This document shows, one piece after another, positions 45,267 to 56,462 of a stretch of DNA of 64,000 nt; position 1 is the stretch's first letter; each line of letters starts with the position of its first letter. Source of the DNA: Theileria orientalis strain Shintoku. Its lineage: Eukaryota; Apicomplexa; Aconoidasida; Piroplasmida; Theileriidae. The translations under genes and the position numbers were made by a program. The stretch covers positions 1,054,001-1,118,000 of the forward strand of contig NC_025261.1 of assembly GCF_000740895.1 (NCBI RefSeq), given 5' to 3'. The notes beneath the pieces were generated by a model. It was not told the DNA's origin. It searched no databases and worked only from the letters and a program-made list of their open reading frames with translations.

Positions 45267-48200
45267 ATGTCAATATTATCAATTGTATTAATATATGTGG
45301 TTGGTTTATCACAGACAATAAGTGCATGGATATCGCAATACAAACACCCCGGAGTGCCCGTAAAATACACACATAACCAGAGCCATCAGGCGTTTTTGAC
45401 CCCTTTTAAGTTTTTTAGCGCACAAGAAGGCGCGAAGAAGAAAGAGGCGGTTTTGTGTGAATATGACCAGTCGCAGATTTCAAAAACAGTAAATTTGCCA
45501 AAAAACATATGGCCTTCCATCCGGGAAGTTAACGAAGCAGGAATTGAGAGACAAAAACGAGTTCAAAAGTACTGGGAAGGCGAGAATGTGTACCATAAAA
45601 TCTGCGAATTTAAGTTTTACAAGCACGTAATGAGGAATAAAAAGTTCAAGGACATAATTAGGCACTTTAAAATCATATACGACGGACCGCCGTACGCAAA
45701 CGGAAGACCACACTTCGGGCACTTTTTAAATAAGACAATAAAGGACGTTTTCGTGAAATTCTTTCTGCTGCAAGGAAGAATACCGCTGATGATCCCAGGC
45801 TGGGACTGCCACGGAATGCCAATAGAACACAAAATACTTAAAATGTACAATAGCGAAGATAAGTTAAACGAGTGTAACAAAAGGATGATGGAAGAGTACG
45901 ACGTCAAGGAGCAGGAGGAGCAAGAGGAGATCGTGGAGAACCCAGAGCCAGTAAAAAGTCAAATAAGGACGTATATAGACGACCAATATCTTGAATCGGA
46001 AGAGGACCGCAAAAAGCGCCTGGATTATATAAAGGAAGAGAAGGAGTGGGAAGAGAAGGAAATATATAGAAATTGCACGGAGGAGCAAATAAATATGAAG
46101 AAGTGGAGTGAGTTCGTGAGAAACAAGTGCAAGGAGTTCGCATACAGAAGCCTGAAGACGCAGATGAACTACTTTAAAAAGGGAGGGATATGGGCGTTTT
46201 GGGACTTCTATTACGCAACGTACCACTCGGCGTTCGAAAGAGAAGTGTTGGAAGCGTTCATGAACCTGAAGGAAAACAAACACATATACCAGGCGAGGTT
46301 GCCACAGATGTTCAGCAGTAAGAGTAAGTCGGTGCTGTCGGATTCGGAAATACTCCACAGAAAGGAAAAGGTGTTGACAACGTACGTGGCGTTCAAGGTG
46401 GACCTGGAGTCGTCGACGAGCATGCAGTTGAACCACCTGAAGAGGAAGATGAAGGACCTGGGAGTGAAGGACCTGAAGTTGGTGGCATACACAACATCAG
46501 GGTACACAATACCAGGGAACAAGGGACTGGCAGTAAATAAGAAAGGAAGGTATCACCTGTACCAAAAGGGAGACTGCCTGTACATAATGAACGACTTCAT
46601 ACTGAACAACGCAGACGATGAGTTTTGGGCGGCATTTAAGCACGTGGAAAGTGCGGAAACACAAGGAAAAGAAGTTGGAAGCACAAGTGGTACGGGAGAA
46701 GGCAGTGAAGGAGTATCTGCAGGTGAAGGGGACCCTAACCTTAACGCTAGCGTTGACGCTAGTTTCGACGGTAATTTTAACGCTAATGTTAACGCCAATG
46801 TTGATGCTGACCCTAACACGAGTGTTGAAGGTAATGCCGTGGACTATGAGGATGAGTTGATGTTTAGAATAGCAGATGTGCTTAGTAGCGGAGGCAAAAA
46901 CGGAAGTGACAAGAATGGGAATTACTTCCTGGAAGGATACGTGCTGGAGGGCCTGGAGTACTATGACCCGATCTACGGAAACAAATACAAGGTCTACGCA
47001 GAAGATTTCGTGGACGTGAACAAGGGCACAGGAATAGTGCACCTGAGTCCAGCACACGGATTCGAAGACTTTGAGTGCATTAAGAAGGACACGAGGCTTA
47101 AAGAGGCACAGAATAATGGGCCTCTGGAGTACTGTAACCTGTTTGACGAGGACGAAGTGTACTACCCGCACATACACTATCACCTGCAGGGAGTAAACAT
47201 AAGGGACGTGGATGAGAAAGTGCTGTACAGCCTTATAGGAGATGACCTGGTGCGCTGCGAGTACAGAGAAAAGGAGGTGGACATAGACTGGAGGTGCGAA
47301 AACCAAGTTCACACGAGGCTGACGAACCAGTACTGCATAGCACTGCCGCCGAAGCAGGAGATCATGGACCTCATAAAGTCAATCAACATCACGCCGAACT
47401 CAGGAGAGCGATACCTGAAGAACATTATTAACGCGAGAACGAGAGACTGGTGTATATCGAGGCAGAGGTTCTGGGGAACGCCAATACCGTACGAAGGAAA
47501 CGAGTGTATGCTTAAAACGACGAAAGCCTCCTACGGAGACGCAGACAGGCTGTGGAAAAGGTCTACCAGAGCGTTGGACATAGTGGACATATGGTTCGAA
47601 GCTGCGCTGGTGAGGCAGCACACGCTGCACATGGCGGACGCAATAATGAATAAGATGATGTACAACAGAGGAGCCAGAGAAGTGAAGGACTTCGCGTCGA
47701 TGCTGGAGGCGGCGGACAAGTACGTGATCGAAGGGCAGGACCAGCACAGAGGATGGTTCCAGGCGCTGCTGATAGTGGGAATGCTCTTGGACAAGGCAAA
47801 GGTGCCCTTCGACAACCTGTTCTCGCACCTGTTCGTGACAGTAAATGGGCAGAAGCTGAGTAAGTCAAAGATGAATACGAATCTGACGACGGCAGAAAAA
47901 GGGACGAGGCAGCTGATAAGAGTAAACGTAGACATACATAACAAGAACGTAATGGAAACGAAGAACTTTAAGGAGAATAGGAAGGTGGACGAGGAGCTGA
48001 AAACGATAGAGAACAGAATAACGCCAGGACACGACGTGTGTAATCTGCTAAACCCAGAGCACCCAAGGCTCATGGAGTTAAACAGTGAAGGGGGTAGCGC
48101 TGTGAGCGTCGACAGTAGTCAGTTGGAGGAGACGAGCACAGATAATATGGAAGAAAATGATGATTACGAACAGTTGAAACGCCTAATGGGCGTCGATGGT

Positions 48201-49440
48201 AGTGTTGCTAGTGGCAGCAGTACTGTCGTTGGCATTAACACAGACCGTCAAGCCAATGTCGTTGGCAGCCAAGCCCATCAGGCTAATGTCACTGGCACTA
48301 ATACAACCCATGAAACTAGAAACAAGTTGTTGCACTGGAATAAGAGCGATAACAGCGGAGATAGCTTGAGTAACATGTACTTCAATGTAGATGTGCTGAG
48401 AACACTGGCGTGCAACAACGACTTCCTGACGCACGACCTGGACCTGACGAAGGACACACTGAGATCGTCAAAGCAGACTCACAAGAAAATAGTAAACTGT
48501 TTTAAGTATATAACGAGCATATTGGCACAAAATAAGGACAGGTACAAGGAAAAGGTGGAGCCAGGAACGCCGAGGGAAATAGGAGGATACAACAAGGGGG
48601 GAGGAGACGCAAGGGTCGGAATAACGATAACGAACCCTCTGGTGGTACACAACGCAACAATAATACGGGAGAAGAGGAGCAAGGCACATGAAAGTTACAA
48701 GTTGAACGCGTTGGACACGTACTTCCTAAACCTGGCGTACTCGCTGGCGGAGCAGAGCAGTGAGGCCTACAGGAGCGGGCAGTTCTTCAAGGTGCTGGGA
48801 ATGGCGGAAAGGTTCATGACGAACCTGTCAAACCTGTACTTCTCGTACATCAAAAACTTCATATACATCCTGCCGCTGAGACACGAGAAGAACAGGGCGA
48901 TAAAGTACGTGCTCAACAAGGTGCTCTACACGCTGATGAAGGTGCTCGCGCCGATCATGCCGCACACCTGCGAGGACCTGTTCATGACGCTGAACCCGGA
49001 CAAGGTCTCGCTCTTCGAAGAAAGGTGGCCGAGGAGGCCAAAGACGCTGCCGAACGTGACTGAGGAGATGGGAACGGCGCTAACGATAAGGAAGATGATA
49101 AACAGGGACCACGCGAACACGGGCAGCAGAATCCTGAGGCTGGAGGAAAGCAGCATGACGAGCGTGCTTCCGAAGCTGGAGAGCCTGGGCGTGGACTTGA
49201 GGCTGATGTTCAACGTCGCGGGAGTGGAGCTCTGCAGGAATCTGGACGACGCGGCGGAGTCGCCGGACCTCAAGTACCGACTCGAGGAGTCGGGCTACCG
49301 GAAGTGCAAAAGGTACGAGTAAGCGTTACACATTCGCCTTTAGGTGCTGGCTTTACAGGGAGGACGTGGAGGAGGGTCTTCTGTGCGACCATTGCCGACG
49401 GACCATGGAGGCGGCGGCCGGAGGAGCGCAGAGCCACTAA
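45267..49440 (+). CDS. Isoleucyl-tRNA synthetase with N-terminal signal, probably apicoplast
   Basis: Exons 45267-49312 and 49344-49440; 1380 residues. Class I signature HIGH is present as PHFGH in PYANGRPHFGHFLNKTIKD (about residue 150) and KMSKS as KLSKSKMN (about 866); the family signature GWDCHGMPIEHK also occurs. The C-terminal zinc finger of bacterial-type IleRS is complete only with exon 2 (CKRCWLYREDVEEG, then LLCDHC). The protein opens with a hydrophobic signal (MSILSIVLIYVVGLSQTIS) and a basic leader, which suggests apicoplast import. Two low-complexity inserts occur at about residues 470-530 (glycine/serine then NANVNANVDADPN) and 970-1020. Charges isoleucine to tRNA-Ile. The protein is longer than bacterial enzymes (about 940) mainly through inserts. 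Tail-to-tail with MPC1. Confidence 0.9.
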
Positions 49441-49524
49441 TGTGTTAAGTAGATAGGCATATACGCGTATGTACAAACAAATTAAGTTTACATCGTGCAC
49501 GGGTCCGTGTCCGGTGACGAGAGG

Positions 49525-49818
49525 TCACGCTGCGATAGACTGGAGCCTTTTGCTCTTCTGGAATGTGTAGTACCTGTAGTAGTTGTAGGCCTGGACGGAG
49601 GAGTTGCAAAAGTGGCAACTGAAGAGAAGAAGGTTGCGCGGCTTCACCACGAGCGCGAAGCGCATGAACAGGATGCTGTAAACGCAGAGGACCCCGGTCA
49701 TCCTGGGAGATATTCGCTCGGGATTCTTGGACATCTCCGAGATCCCGGCGATCACGAAGCCCCAATTCGCGACGGGCCCCCAAAAGTGGGTGGTGAAAAA
49801 GTAGTTTTTAACCTTCAT
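49525..49818 (-). CDS. MPC1: Mitochondrial pyruvate carrier subunit 1
   Basis: Single exon, 97 residues from the ATG at 49818. The family signature is exact in type: [20 protein letters not shown], then [20 protein letters not shown], then [22 protein letters not shown]1 forms a heterodimer with MPC2 in the inner mitochondrial membrane and imports pyruvate. The frame is open upstream to 49860, but known MPC1 proteins begin close to the chosen ATG. Three short membrane helices are expected. A splice-acceptor-like TTGTAG precedes the ATG, so a further short upstream exon cannot be excluded. Confidence 0.9.
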   Translation of the reverse strand: MKVKNYFFTTHFWGPVANWGFVIAGISEMSKNPERISPRMTGVLCVYSILFMRFALVVKPRNLLLFSCHFCNSSVQAYNYYRYYTFQKSKRLQSIAA

Positions 49819-49929
49819 CGGACTACAACCATATGAGTGATAAGTGAAAAGTAAGGCCAAGGGGCCGACGGAGACGGTCCTCGACCCCCATAACTACTGC
49901 AAAAGCATAGATAACGCGTACACACACGA

Positions 49930-51319
49930 CTAAAAATAATTTGGTGTTGACGCGCTCAGCAGGCCCAAGCTGTCGTGAGATCCTCCCTTGGTCAGTACCG
50001 ACTTTTCCGTGTCGTTCAGCACGTCCACCACGATTGAGGCCAGGTACTGCCAGGTTACCAAGTACATCCCCGCGGCGCTGTTCGAGTAGAACGCCATCAC
50101 GGTGTTGAGCAGGAGGACCAGCGTCTCCAGGTCCGGCGAGTACATGAGCTTCAGGCCCTCGTTCAGGTTCTTGAGCTTCAGGAAGAGGCGCGACCTCTTT
50201 TTCATGAGCCCCTGCAGGAAGCCAGGGAGCCTGTGGAACGCGTCCATGAGCTCCTGGTTCAACTCCCGCTGCACCTGGTTCGCTCTGAACGCCAGCGGCT
50301 CCAGCAGGTGTTCCACGTTTGTCAGTCTGCTCACCGGCTGTGAGTTGAGTGAGTCGACCGCGTACTCGAACAGGCCGAAGAGCAGGAGCCCGAAGGCCGC
50401 CTGGGTTGCTGACCTCGAGCCCTCCCTGTCCAGGATGAAGGCGCCCGTGTTCCAGTTGCTCTTCATGAACAGGTAGTGCAGCGCCGTCATCAGTCCCATC
50501 TTCGTCAGCACGAAGCCGTTCGTGAGCGCTCCGAACAGCTTCTTCAGCTTCGTGTCGTCCGCCCTGCCCAGGTTCGTGCCCATCCAGTTTACCGTTTCGA
50601 AGAAGTTCGAGTCCTTGAGGCTCTTCAGCAGGTTTAGGCGCAGGACCACGACCTTGAAGAGCAGGTCCACTGACATCAGTAGCATTCCCAGCCTCGTGTA
50701 CGTCTCCACGTTCCACTTGAGCATTTCTCCCTGGAACGCCCAGTTCGTCCTCAATTCGTTGAACACGTTTTCCGAGAGTCCCACTGCCACTAGGATTAGG
50801 CTAACCACCGTTGAGAGGCCCGTGGTGATGTAGAGTGTTTGCAGCCCCGTCTTAGAAAAGTGCGACGGCACTAGGAACAGCTTCAGCGCTCTTAACGAAT
50901 GTTTTAGTGCCTTTTTCACTGAACTCGTCATCATTAACGGGCACACCATACACGTTCTCGCTCGCACAATTTGAGTGGGAGTTCGATTGTTATTTTCATC
51001 TTTAGTGTCTGATCCTTCCTTTAAAGTTTTATATTTATCTATCGGTCTGCCTTCCTGGTCTTTTTCGCTCTCAAAAAAGTTTCCACTTGATGATCCATCA
51101 AGCCCATATATGTTATTCCTGCTATATTTTAACGATTTGTTCTCCTCTGTGTGTGGCATCAGCTCCTAAATTTGCGATGAGTTGAGGATTTGTGTGGAAT
51201 CTTACCGTGGTGAGTGACACACCCCCGTGATTTATCAACTTAGACGAAATTGGCCTTATGTATAATAACAATATGTAAAACAAGAACGAACTCATACTAC
51301 AAAACCAAGTTATATTCAT
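49930..51319 (-). CDS. Unrecognised membrane protein with a signal-peptide first exon
   Basis: Exons 51319-51206 and 51165-49930 join in phase (449 residues). Exon 1 encodes a cleavable-type signal (FCSMSSFLFYILLLYIRPIS). Exon 2 has an acidic, lysine-rich start (PHTEENKSLKYSRNNIYG), then a long hydrophobic segment (YITTGLSTVVSLILVAVGL) and several weaker ones (AAFGLLLFGLFEYAVDSL, TVMAFYSNSAAGMYLVTWQY). The middle is amphipathic and helical. Signal plus basic linker would suit the secretory route or the apicoplast membrane. I do not recognise a family. Head-to-tail with MPC1 and divergent from U1-70K. Confidence 0.72.
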
Positions 51320-51634
51320 GCCATTGGTGATTAAATGTCATCAGTGTAAACAAAAATTAAAAAGATATAGGGAATCCGGTCGCCAACAAAATTAACAATT
51401 ATAACATTGTGGTTTGCGGAGTATTGTGAATATTAATTTAACAAATGTGTGCATTGCTAATGATTTGAAAAACCGAATTCTATAAAAGATGGATTTGTAA
51501 CCCCCACCTATAGGTTAGGCAAAAATCAGAAAGAAATATGTATAATAAATTCTGATATGAATAAATCAGACAGGTATAAGGTGTAGGTACAATAGGTATA
51601 AAAATCCACTCATAATATAAATATCGAAACCAAA
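51320..51634. other. Divergent intergenic region
   Basis: About 315 nt between a minus-strand start and the U1-70K start; AT-rich, no gene recognised, presumed double promoter. Confidence 0.55.
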
Positions 51635-52303
51635 ATGTCAGCTCTTGGTATGCCTCCGCACCTTCTTGTATTATTTCAAGCTAGGCCGCCACTAGAGCGA
51701 GTGGATCCATTACCAAATAAACCTGTAAGGCAAATTGACGGTATATCTGATTTTTTGGACTCATTTAGTAAAGAGGAACCGCCAAAGAAGGAGCCATTCG
51801 AAACTCCAAGACAGAGGCGGGATAAAAGGAAGCGAGAACGCCTTATTAGATACGAAGAAGAATTAAAGAGAAGAGTGGAGTCCTATGACCCTAAATATGA
51901 TCCAAGGTTGGCAAGGGGAGGAACATCCAGTTGGTTGACCCATGACCCCTATAGAACACTTTTTGTGGCAAACATCGCATACGAAGTCACAGAAAGACAA
52001 CTCTGTAAGGAGTTTGAAGTCTACGGGAAAATAAGAAGAGTTCGTATGATACACGATCGCAAAAATAAGCCCAGAGGATACGCCTTTATAGAGTTCGAAT
52101 CGGAACGCGACATGGTACTGGCTTACAAGAGAGGAGATGGCAAAAAAATATCAGGAAGGAGAGTAATCGTGGACGTGGAAAGAGCTAGGACAGTGGAAGG
52201 ATGGCTTCCGAGAAGATTGGGAGGCGGAAAGGGGAGATCGAGGAGAGCGCCACCCAAGTTTTATGATGGAAGGCCACTGGTGCCACGAGATCATACAAAT
52301 TAA
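51635..52303 (+). CDS. SNRNP70: U1 snRNP 70 kDa protein (U1-70K)
   Basis: Single exon, 222 residues. The N-terminal U1-70K segment (PPHLLVLFQARPPLERVDPL) contacts U1-C and the Sm ring; a charged helix follows (RQRRDKRKRERLIRYEEELK). The RRM has RNP2 (TLFVANIAY) and RNP1 (RGYAFIEF) and binds stem-loop I of U1 snRNA. The C-terminal arginine-rich tail is short (GRRVIVDVERARTVEGWLPR, then GGGKGRSRRAPPKF) and the RS/RD-rich tail of animal U1-70K is absent, hence half the human length. Component of the U1 snRNP, in the same pathway as the LUC7 gene at the left edge. Confidence 0.95.
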   Translation: MSALGMPPHLLVLFQARPPLERVDPLPNKPVRQIDGISDFLDSFSKEEPPKKEPFETPRQRRDKRKRERLIRYEEELKRRVESYDPKYDPRLARGGTSSWLTHDPYRTLFVANIAYEVTERQLCKEFEVYGKIRRVRMIHDRKNKPRGYAFIEFESERDMVLAYKRGDGKKISGRRVIVDVERARTVEGWLPRRLGGGKGRSRRAPPKFYDGRPLVPRDHTN

Positions 52304-52451
52304 TTTTAAATTTAAAAACTGTCTTCAGAAACAATAATTTATATGTCAATGTGTATGTGTGTACATTAGTGCTTAGCCTATGTATGCGTACAAGATTCTG
52401 CTTCATGTCGGAGTACACCTCTATCCATGGAGCCACTGAATAAATTCTATC

Positions 52452-53390
52452 ATGGGTCCTCCTGCTGATTTGGATGTGGAAATATACTTGAAGAAGGAGA
52501 AGATAGGAATAAATTTAAAAAATATAGTCGACGAATACATATATGACCTGGAGCTAGTAAAAAAAGTGAAAACATCTCCCACATCGTTCTTATTCGTATT
52601 TGAATACACAGAGGACATTGCAAACATCATAGAAGTGGATATATTTTCAGCTTTTGTATTCATAGGAACACACCATCAGCCGACAGTGCCAGGATTGTGG
52701 TACGTTTACAAGGATCAATAAGATGTGTTAGGAACAATAGGCCATTGGAAGATCAAGGAGGCCTAGTGAGAAGAAAGTACGCACCAATATATATTGACGT
52801 CGACAAGCGGCAGATCCACTTCCTGATAAGAATTTACCGCCAAAGTGAACTGTACCCGGACGGAGGTAAGCTGACGAGGTACCTGGACGATATACTGGTC
52901 ACGGAGCAGGTGAACATAACAAGCTGGAGATCGTAAGTGGAGCTGAATAATAAATGCGTTTAGGAAGCATAAGGTGGTCAGCAACAACGTGATCAAGTCG
53001 CTGGCGACGAAAGTTGAATTTGAAACGTTGAATTTGGCAGCAGGAGGAACGGGAATAACGCCCTTTGTAAGGTTGCTAAACTACTACCAGGACTTACCGG
53101 TGGACATAAACCTCGTCTACTGCAACAGCTCAGTAGAGGAGATTATGCTAAAGCAAGTGTTTGATAAGTTCGCAGACATAAATAAAAGGTTGAAAGTAAC
53201 GTATCTGGTGTCAAAAAGAGAAAGGGAGAGCGAAGGAGTGGTGGAGGGAAGAATATCGCAGGAAGTAGTGGAAGCGAAGTTCGAAAACACGGAAGGAGCA
53301 CTGTGCCTGTTCTGCGGACCGCCAGGCTTCAACGACCTGATGTTTGAAATACTGCAAAAGCTAAACTTTAAGCACGTACACAGAGTTTGA
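52452..53390 (+). CDS. NADH-cytochrome b5 reductase-like flavoprotein
   Basis: Exons 52452-52699, 52732-52932, 52964-53390; 291 residues in phase. The FAD-binding barrel has the RxY-type motif (LVRRKYAPIYID) and the usual IRIYRQSELYPDGGKLTRYL. The NAD-binding half is plain: NLAAGGTGITPFVRLLNYYQ, VYCNSSVEEIML, and LCLFCGPPGFNDLM. Such enzymes transfer electrons from NADH to cytochrome b5 or related acceptors. The first 80 residues (DLDVEIYLKKEKIGINLKN) are unlike the usual N-terminus and lack a clear membrane anchor. Two introns of 31-32 nt. Another small frame starts 7 nt after the stop. Confidence 0.85.
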
Positions 53391-53397
53391 CAACAGG

Positions 53398-53730
53398 ATG
53401 AGAAGCCACTTGAATAGATTTGTCGCAAAGGCAATAGTTTTGTCGAAGCTGGTTAAGTTGAGGCTAGCACAGCCGCTACTGAAGGGGAGCGTGGAGGACT
53501 CGAACAGAAGCATGAGCGCCTCAATAAAGGCAGTGGGCTTCCTCTCGAAGATTGTACCAATACTGAAGATGTCGCAGGCATGGGCAAACAAGTCGCCAGT
53601 GTCCTCAACGACGGCATTGGGAGCAAGGAAGAAGGGCTCAGTGAGACTCCACAACAGGGAGGAGCAGGTGTGGAGAGTGCTGAGGCCAGGCCGTGAGAGG
53701 GAAACGAAGCACCTGAGGTGGAGAAAGTAG
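53398..53730 (+). CDS. Small basic hypothetical protein starting 7 nt after the previous stop
   Basis: A 110-residue frame with codon bias like neighbouring genes. It begins MRSHLNRFVAKAIVLSKLVK and ends in an arginine-rich tail (RPGRERETKHLRWRK). No family recognised; the basic N-terminus (about 20 residues, arginine and leucine-rich, almost no acid) resembles a mitochondrial presequence. The position is odd, since only seven bases separate it from the reductase stop. It may be a separate gene, a second cistron, or part of an alternatively spliced reductase transcript. Confidence 0.45.
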   Translation: MRSHLNRFVAKAIVLSKLVKLRLAQPLLKGSVEDSNRSMSASIKAVGFLSKIVPILKMSQAWANKSPVSSTTALGARKKGSVRLHNREEQVWRVLRPGRERETKHLRWRK

Positions 53731-53941
53731 AGTCGAGAAAGGGCCTTATGGGCTTAAATTGAGAGTGTATAATAGATTAAAGTGTACCATAAAATAAATG
53801 TAAATTAGAGCTGGTGGATTAAACTAGTACTGCCGTGCGCAATTGTTTCTTTAATGTGCGATAGCCTTAGTAGCATGGCCCTGGGATAGTTGCGATTTTT
53901 GCCATAGTTGGGATGGTTGCGGCGGTTACCATAGTTACGAT

Positions 53942-54727
53942 TTAGCCGTTTGTTAGCACGAGCTCCCAAAGACGCACGTTCCCGTAAATGAGAAGAGCAA
54001 CTTCGCGCATCATGCCCTTCACGTTCTTGCGAGTGAGAGATGAGACGCGGTAAAAGGGGATGTTCTTGCTCTGAGTGTAAGTCTCAGCCATGGCGAAGAC
54101 CTCATGGTCAGATCGAACGAGGTCGATTTTGTTGGCAACAAGAGCGACGACGGGCTCGTAAACGCCGACGTAGTCATTGCGGCCGAGAAGAAGCTCAATG
54201 ATAGCGAGAGCGTTGAGATAGGACTCGCTGGAAGTCACGTCGAACAAAACGAGGAAGGACATGCGCCGCTGAGCAACAGGGGAGTAGGTGTCGTTGTAGT
54301 TGAGAGGCACCTTAGGAGGATCGTAGTAAGCGAAGGGCACGTAATTCTGAGACTCCTCGTAAAACTCGTCTAAAAAAGGGTTAAGAGGGGGAAACTTACA
54401 TCGGAAGCTCCGCATGTCCATGAAGGTGATGATGTTGGCGTCAGTGGTGGTGTCCTCGATCTCGAAGCAGAAGGTGTTCACATCGTCATAAGAAGAGCCC
54501 TCGAAGTTGGCGTCGATGGAAAGCTTGTGAACGTAGTAGTAGAGCCTAAAGAAGAGATGATGAGCAAGAGGTTAAAGATACTCGGGGAGGTAGGTGTGCT
54601 TGTAAACAGGAGGAGCCAAGTTGTTGACGATGGAGTTGGCCAAAAAGGTCTTCCCGGAACGCGGAGAGCCCAGGAGAGTGAGACGAAAGAGGGGAATGCC
54701 AGGGTTATCAATGGTGATTTCAGGCAT
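53942..54727 (-). CDS. Divergent small GTPase
   Basis: Exons 54727-54582, 54545-54400, 54369-53942; 239 residues in phase. G1/P-loop: LLGSPRSGKTFLANSIVNN. G4: VALVANKIDLVRSD. G5-like: FYRVSSLTRKNV. The region that should hold G3 (DxxGQ) reads ITFMDMRSFR followed by a spliced YEFYEESQNYV, so the glycine and catalytic glutamine are absent. An insert rich in tyrosine and proline (VPFAYYDPPKVPLNYN) lies between G3 and the next strand. No C-terminal prenylation cysteine is present (ends VLTNG). It is probably a Rab/Ran-like or atypical GTPase that binds GTP but hydrolyses it poorly; the exact family is unknown. Confidence 0.78.
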
Positions 54728-55109
54728 TGACGAGAAACGAGTCAACCCAGAGTAAAAAGATAATTTATTTATTAAAAGCTAAAAATTGCAAATATGTGTA
54801 AAAATTAGTATATATAACGTGGGAAATGGCAAATGTGTGCGCAAATTCAATGAAAGTAGGAATCTGGTGTTGTGGAGTTGGACCTGAAGAATAGTTGGGT
54901 GTCAAAAATAAACAATAAATGTTTTTCACACAATTTGATAAGAGTATGCGTATTTACGTTTTTAGTAGAGTTTAAAGTTTGAATTGTATATAGAAGATTT
55001 AGTTTAATATGGTATTTAGAAGTTTTAGTGTAACTTTATTGAAATAAGAGTATTGAACATTAGAATATTTAACTTTCGAGTGTGGAATCAAGTTATAATA
55101 TTGTAGAAT
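54728..55109. other. Divergent intergenic region
   Basis: About 380 nt between the GTPase (minus) and TAF7 (plus); AT-rich, no gene seen, likely both promoters. Confidence 0.55.
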
Positions 55110-56291
55110 ATGTCGGATTTTAATATTGTTGACGATTTGGCAGAAGAATTGGGTAACTTTATCGACGATACGTTTGTTGAAGAGTCCTCAAATACAGGAG
55201 TAAACGAGGACATAAGGAAGGGAGCTGGGGACAAGTATCAGTCGTCACAGCTAGAAGATGAGTTGGAAGGCTCATTGGTTGGCATAAACACAAACGCAAG
55301 CGACTTCACAGAAGCAAGCGGATCGCACGTGGAAGATGGCTTTAAGGTGAAGCAGCTGGAGAAGAGGTACCGCCAAGAACCAAAGCAGTTTAATCTGAAA
55401 CAGGCTGAAATGCCGGAGAATGACGACATTGAACTGGGAAGAAATTTGGCAAAGAGAGGAGTGTTTTCAGCAGACGAGTTGACTGACGAAAACCTGTTTA
55501 GCACAGCATTGAGGCCCCAGGATTTCCAAAGAAACAGACGCTTCCAACAAACTGACGTAAACCTGAAGGAGTTGAACGACCCAGGGCTCTCAGATAAGCA
55601 CTGCGTCCTGAGGCTGCCGGAGTACGCAGCGAAGATTGTTAAAAAGAGAATGGAATTAGGAGAACCCCTGGGAATGAAGGTGGCGCCGACGGGCAGATAC
55701 GACTTCAGAGAATATAAGATAACTATAAATGGACTTGGCAGGCCACTGTACGGAGTACTGGGGGAACTGCCCTGCATAGTGGAGGCGCACAAAACACTCA
55801 ACAACGACCTGCTGTTTAAATCGGCAGACATATCGCAGCTGATGATCGCATACGAAAAGAAAGAGTCGGAAAAAGTAATAGAGGTACTGAAGGAAAAAAT
55901 GTGGGAGTGGCCGGACGGATTGACAGAAGGAACGGAGAACATAAGAAGAAGGAGGTTCAAGGAAAAGGACGAGTTCACGAGCGAGGAGGTGAAGGAGGCG
56001 GAGCGCGAGTCGCTGGTCCTGATGAACGGCCTGATGAGGGACACGTACCACTTCGAAATAAAGACGACGCAGGAGGTAAACGACCTGGTGCAGAACTACA
56101 GGAACGGAAACATAAAGGAGAGGGTGATAGGGCCCGACGAGGACGTGTCGGTGTACATAAGGGCCCTGGAGGAGCAGGAGACGGAGGACATGCCGGACCT
56201 ATCGGAAATCATGTTCGACACCGAGATGAGCTCGATACCGAACAGATTTGTGTACAACAACATCAAAAGTAGGATTTTTAGTAAGCATTGA
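55110..56291 (+). CDS. TAF7: TFIID subunit TAF7 (TAFII55 N-terminal domain)
   Basis: Single exon, 393 residues. The TAF7 domain spans about residues 165-255: HCVLRLPEYAAKIVKKRMEL, then GRYDFREYKITINGLGRPLY, then GELPCIVEAHKTLNNDLLFK and SADISQLMIAYEK. This is the segment that contacts TAF1 in TFIID. The N-terminal 130 residues are acidic and probably disordered (DDLAEELGNFIDDTFVEESS). The rest has a conserved WEWPDGLT motif and a helical, acidic tail ending IPNRFVYNNIKSRIFSKH. Acts in RNA polymerase II initiation. Confidence 0.9.
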   Translation: MSDFNIVDDLAEELGNFIDDTFVEESSNTGVNEDIRKGAGDKYQSSQLEDELEGSLVGINTNASDFTEASGSHVEDGFKVKQLEKRYRQEPKQFNLKQAEMPENDDIELGRNLAKRGVFSADELTDENLFSTALRPQDFQRNRRFQQTDVNLKELNDPGLSDKHCVLRLPEYAAKIVKKRMELGEPLGMKVAPTGRYDFREYKITINGLGRPLYGVLGELPCIVEAHKTLNNDLLFKSADISQLMIAYEKKESEKVIEVLKEKMWEWPDGLTEGTENIRRRRFKEKDEFTSEEVKEAERESLVLMNGLMRDTYHFEIKTTQEVNDLVQNYRNGNIKERVIGPDEDVSVYIRALEEQETEDMPDLSEIMFDTEMSSIPNRFVYNNIKSRIFSKH

Positions 56292-56462
56292 GTGAAAGCT
56301 CAAACCCTTAAGATGCATGGCATTAACATATACACAAGTATATACTGCAGTATGTGTGTGTGTATGTTATACACATATGGAGGTACATAACAGTATGTAT
56401 ATACATAAAGTAGTGCACACATACAGGGTTAGGTACTAGATATGTGTATGGTACATGTACAT

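Noticed and set aside
46740..46800. NANV repeats resembling circumsporozoite repeats
   Set aside because: Short low-complexity insert inside an IleRS; no other feature of a surface antigen.
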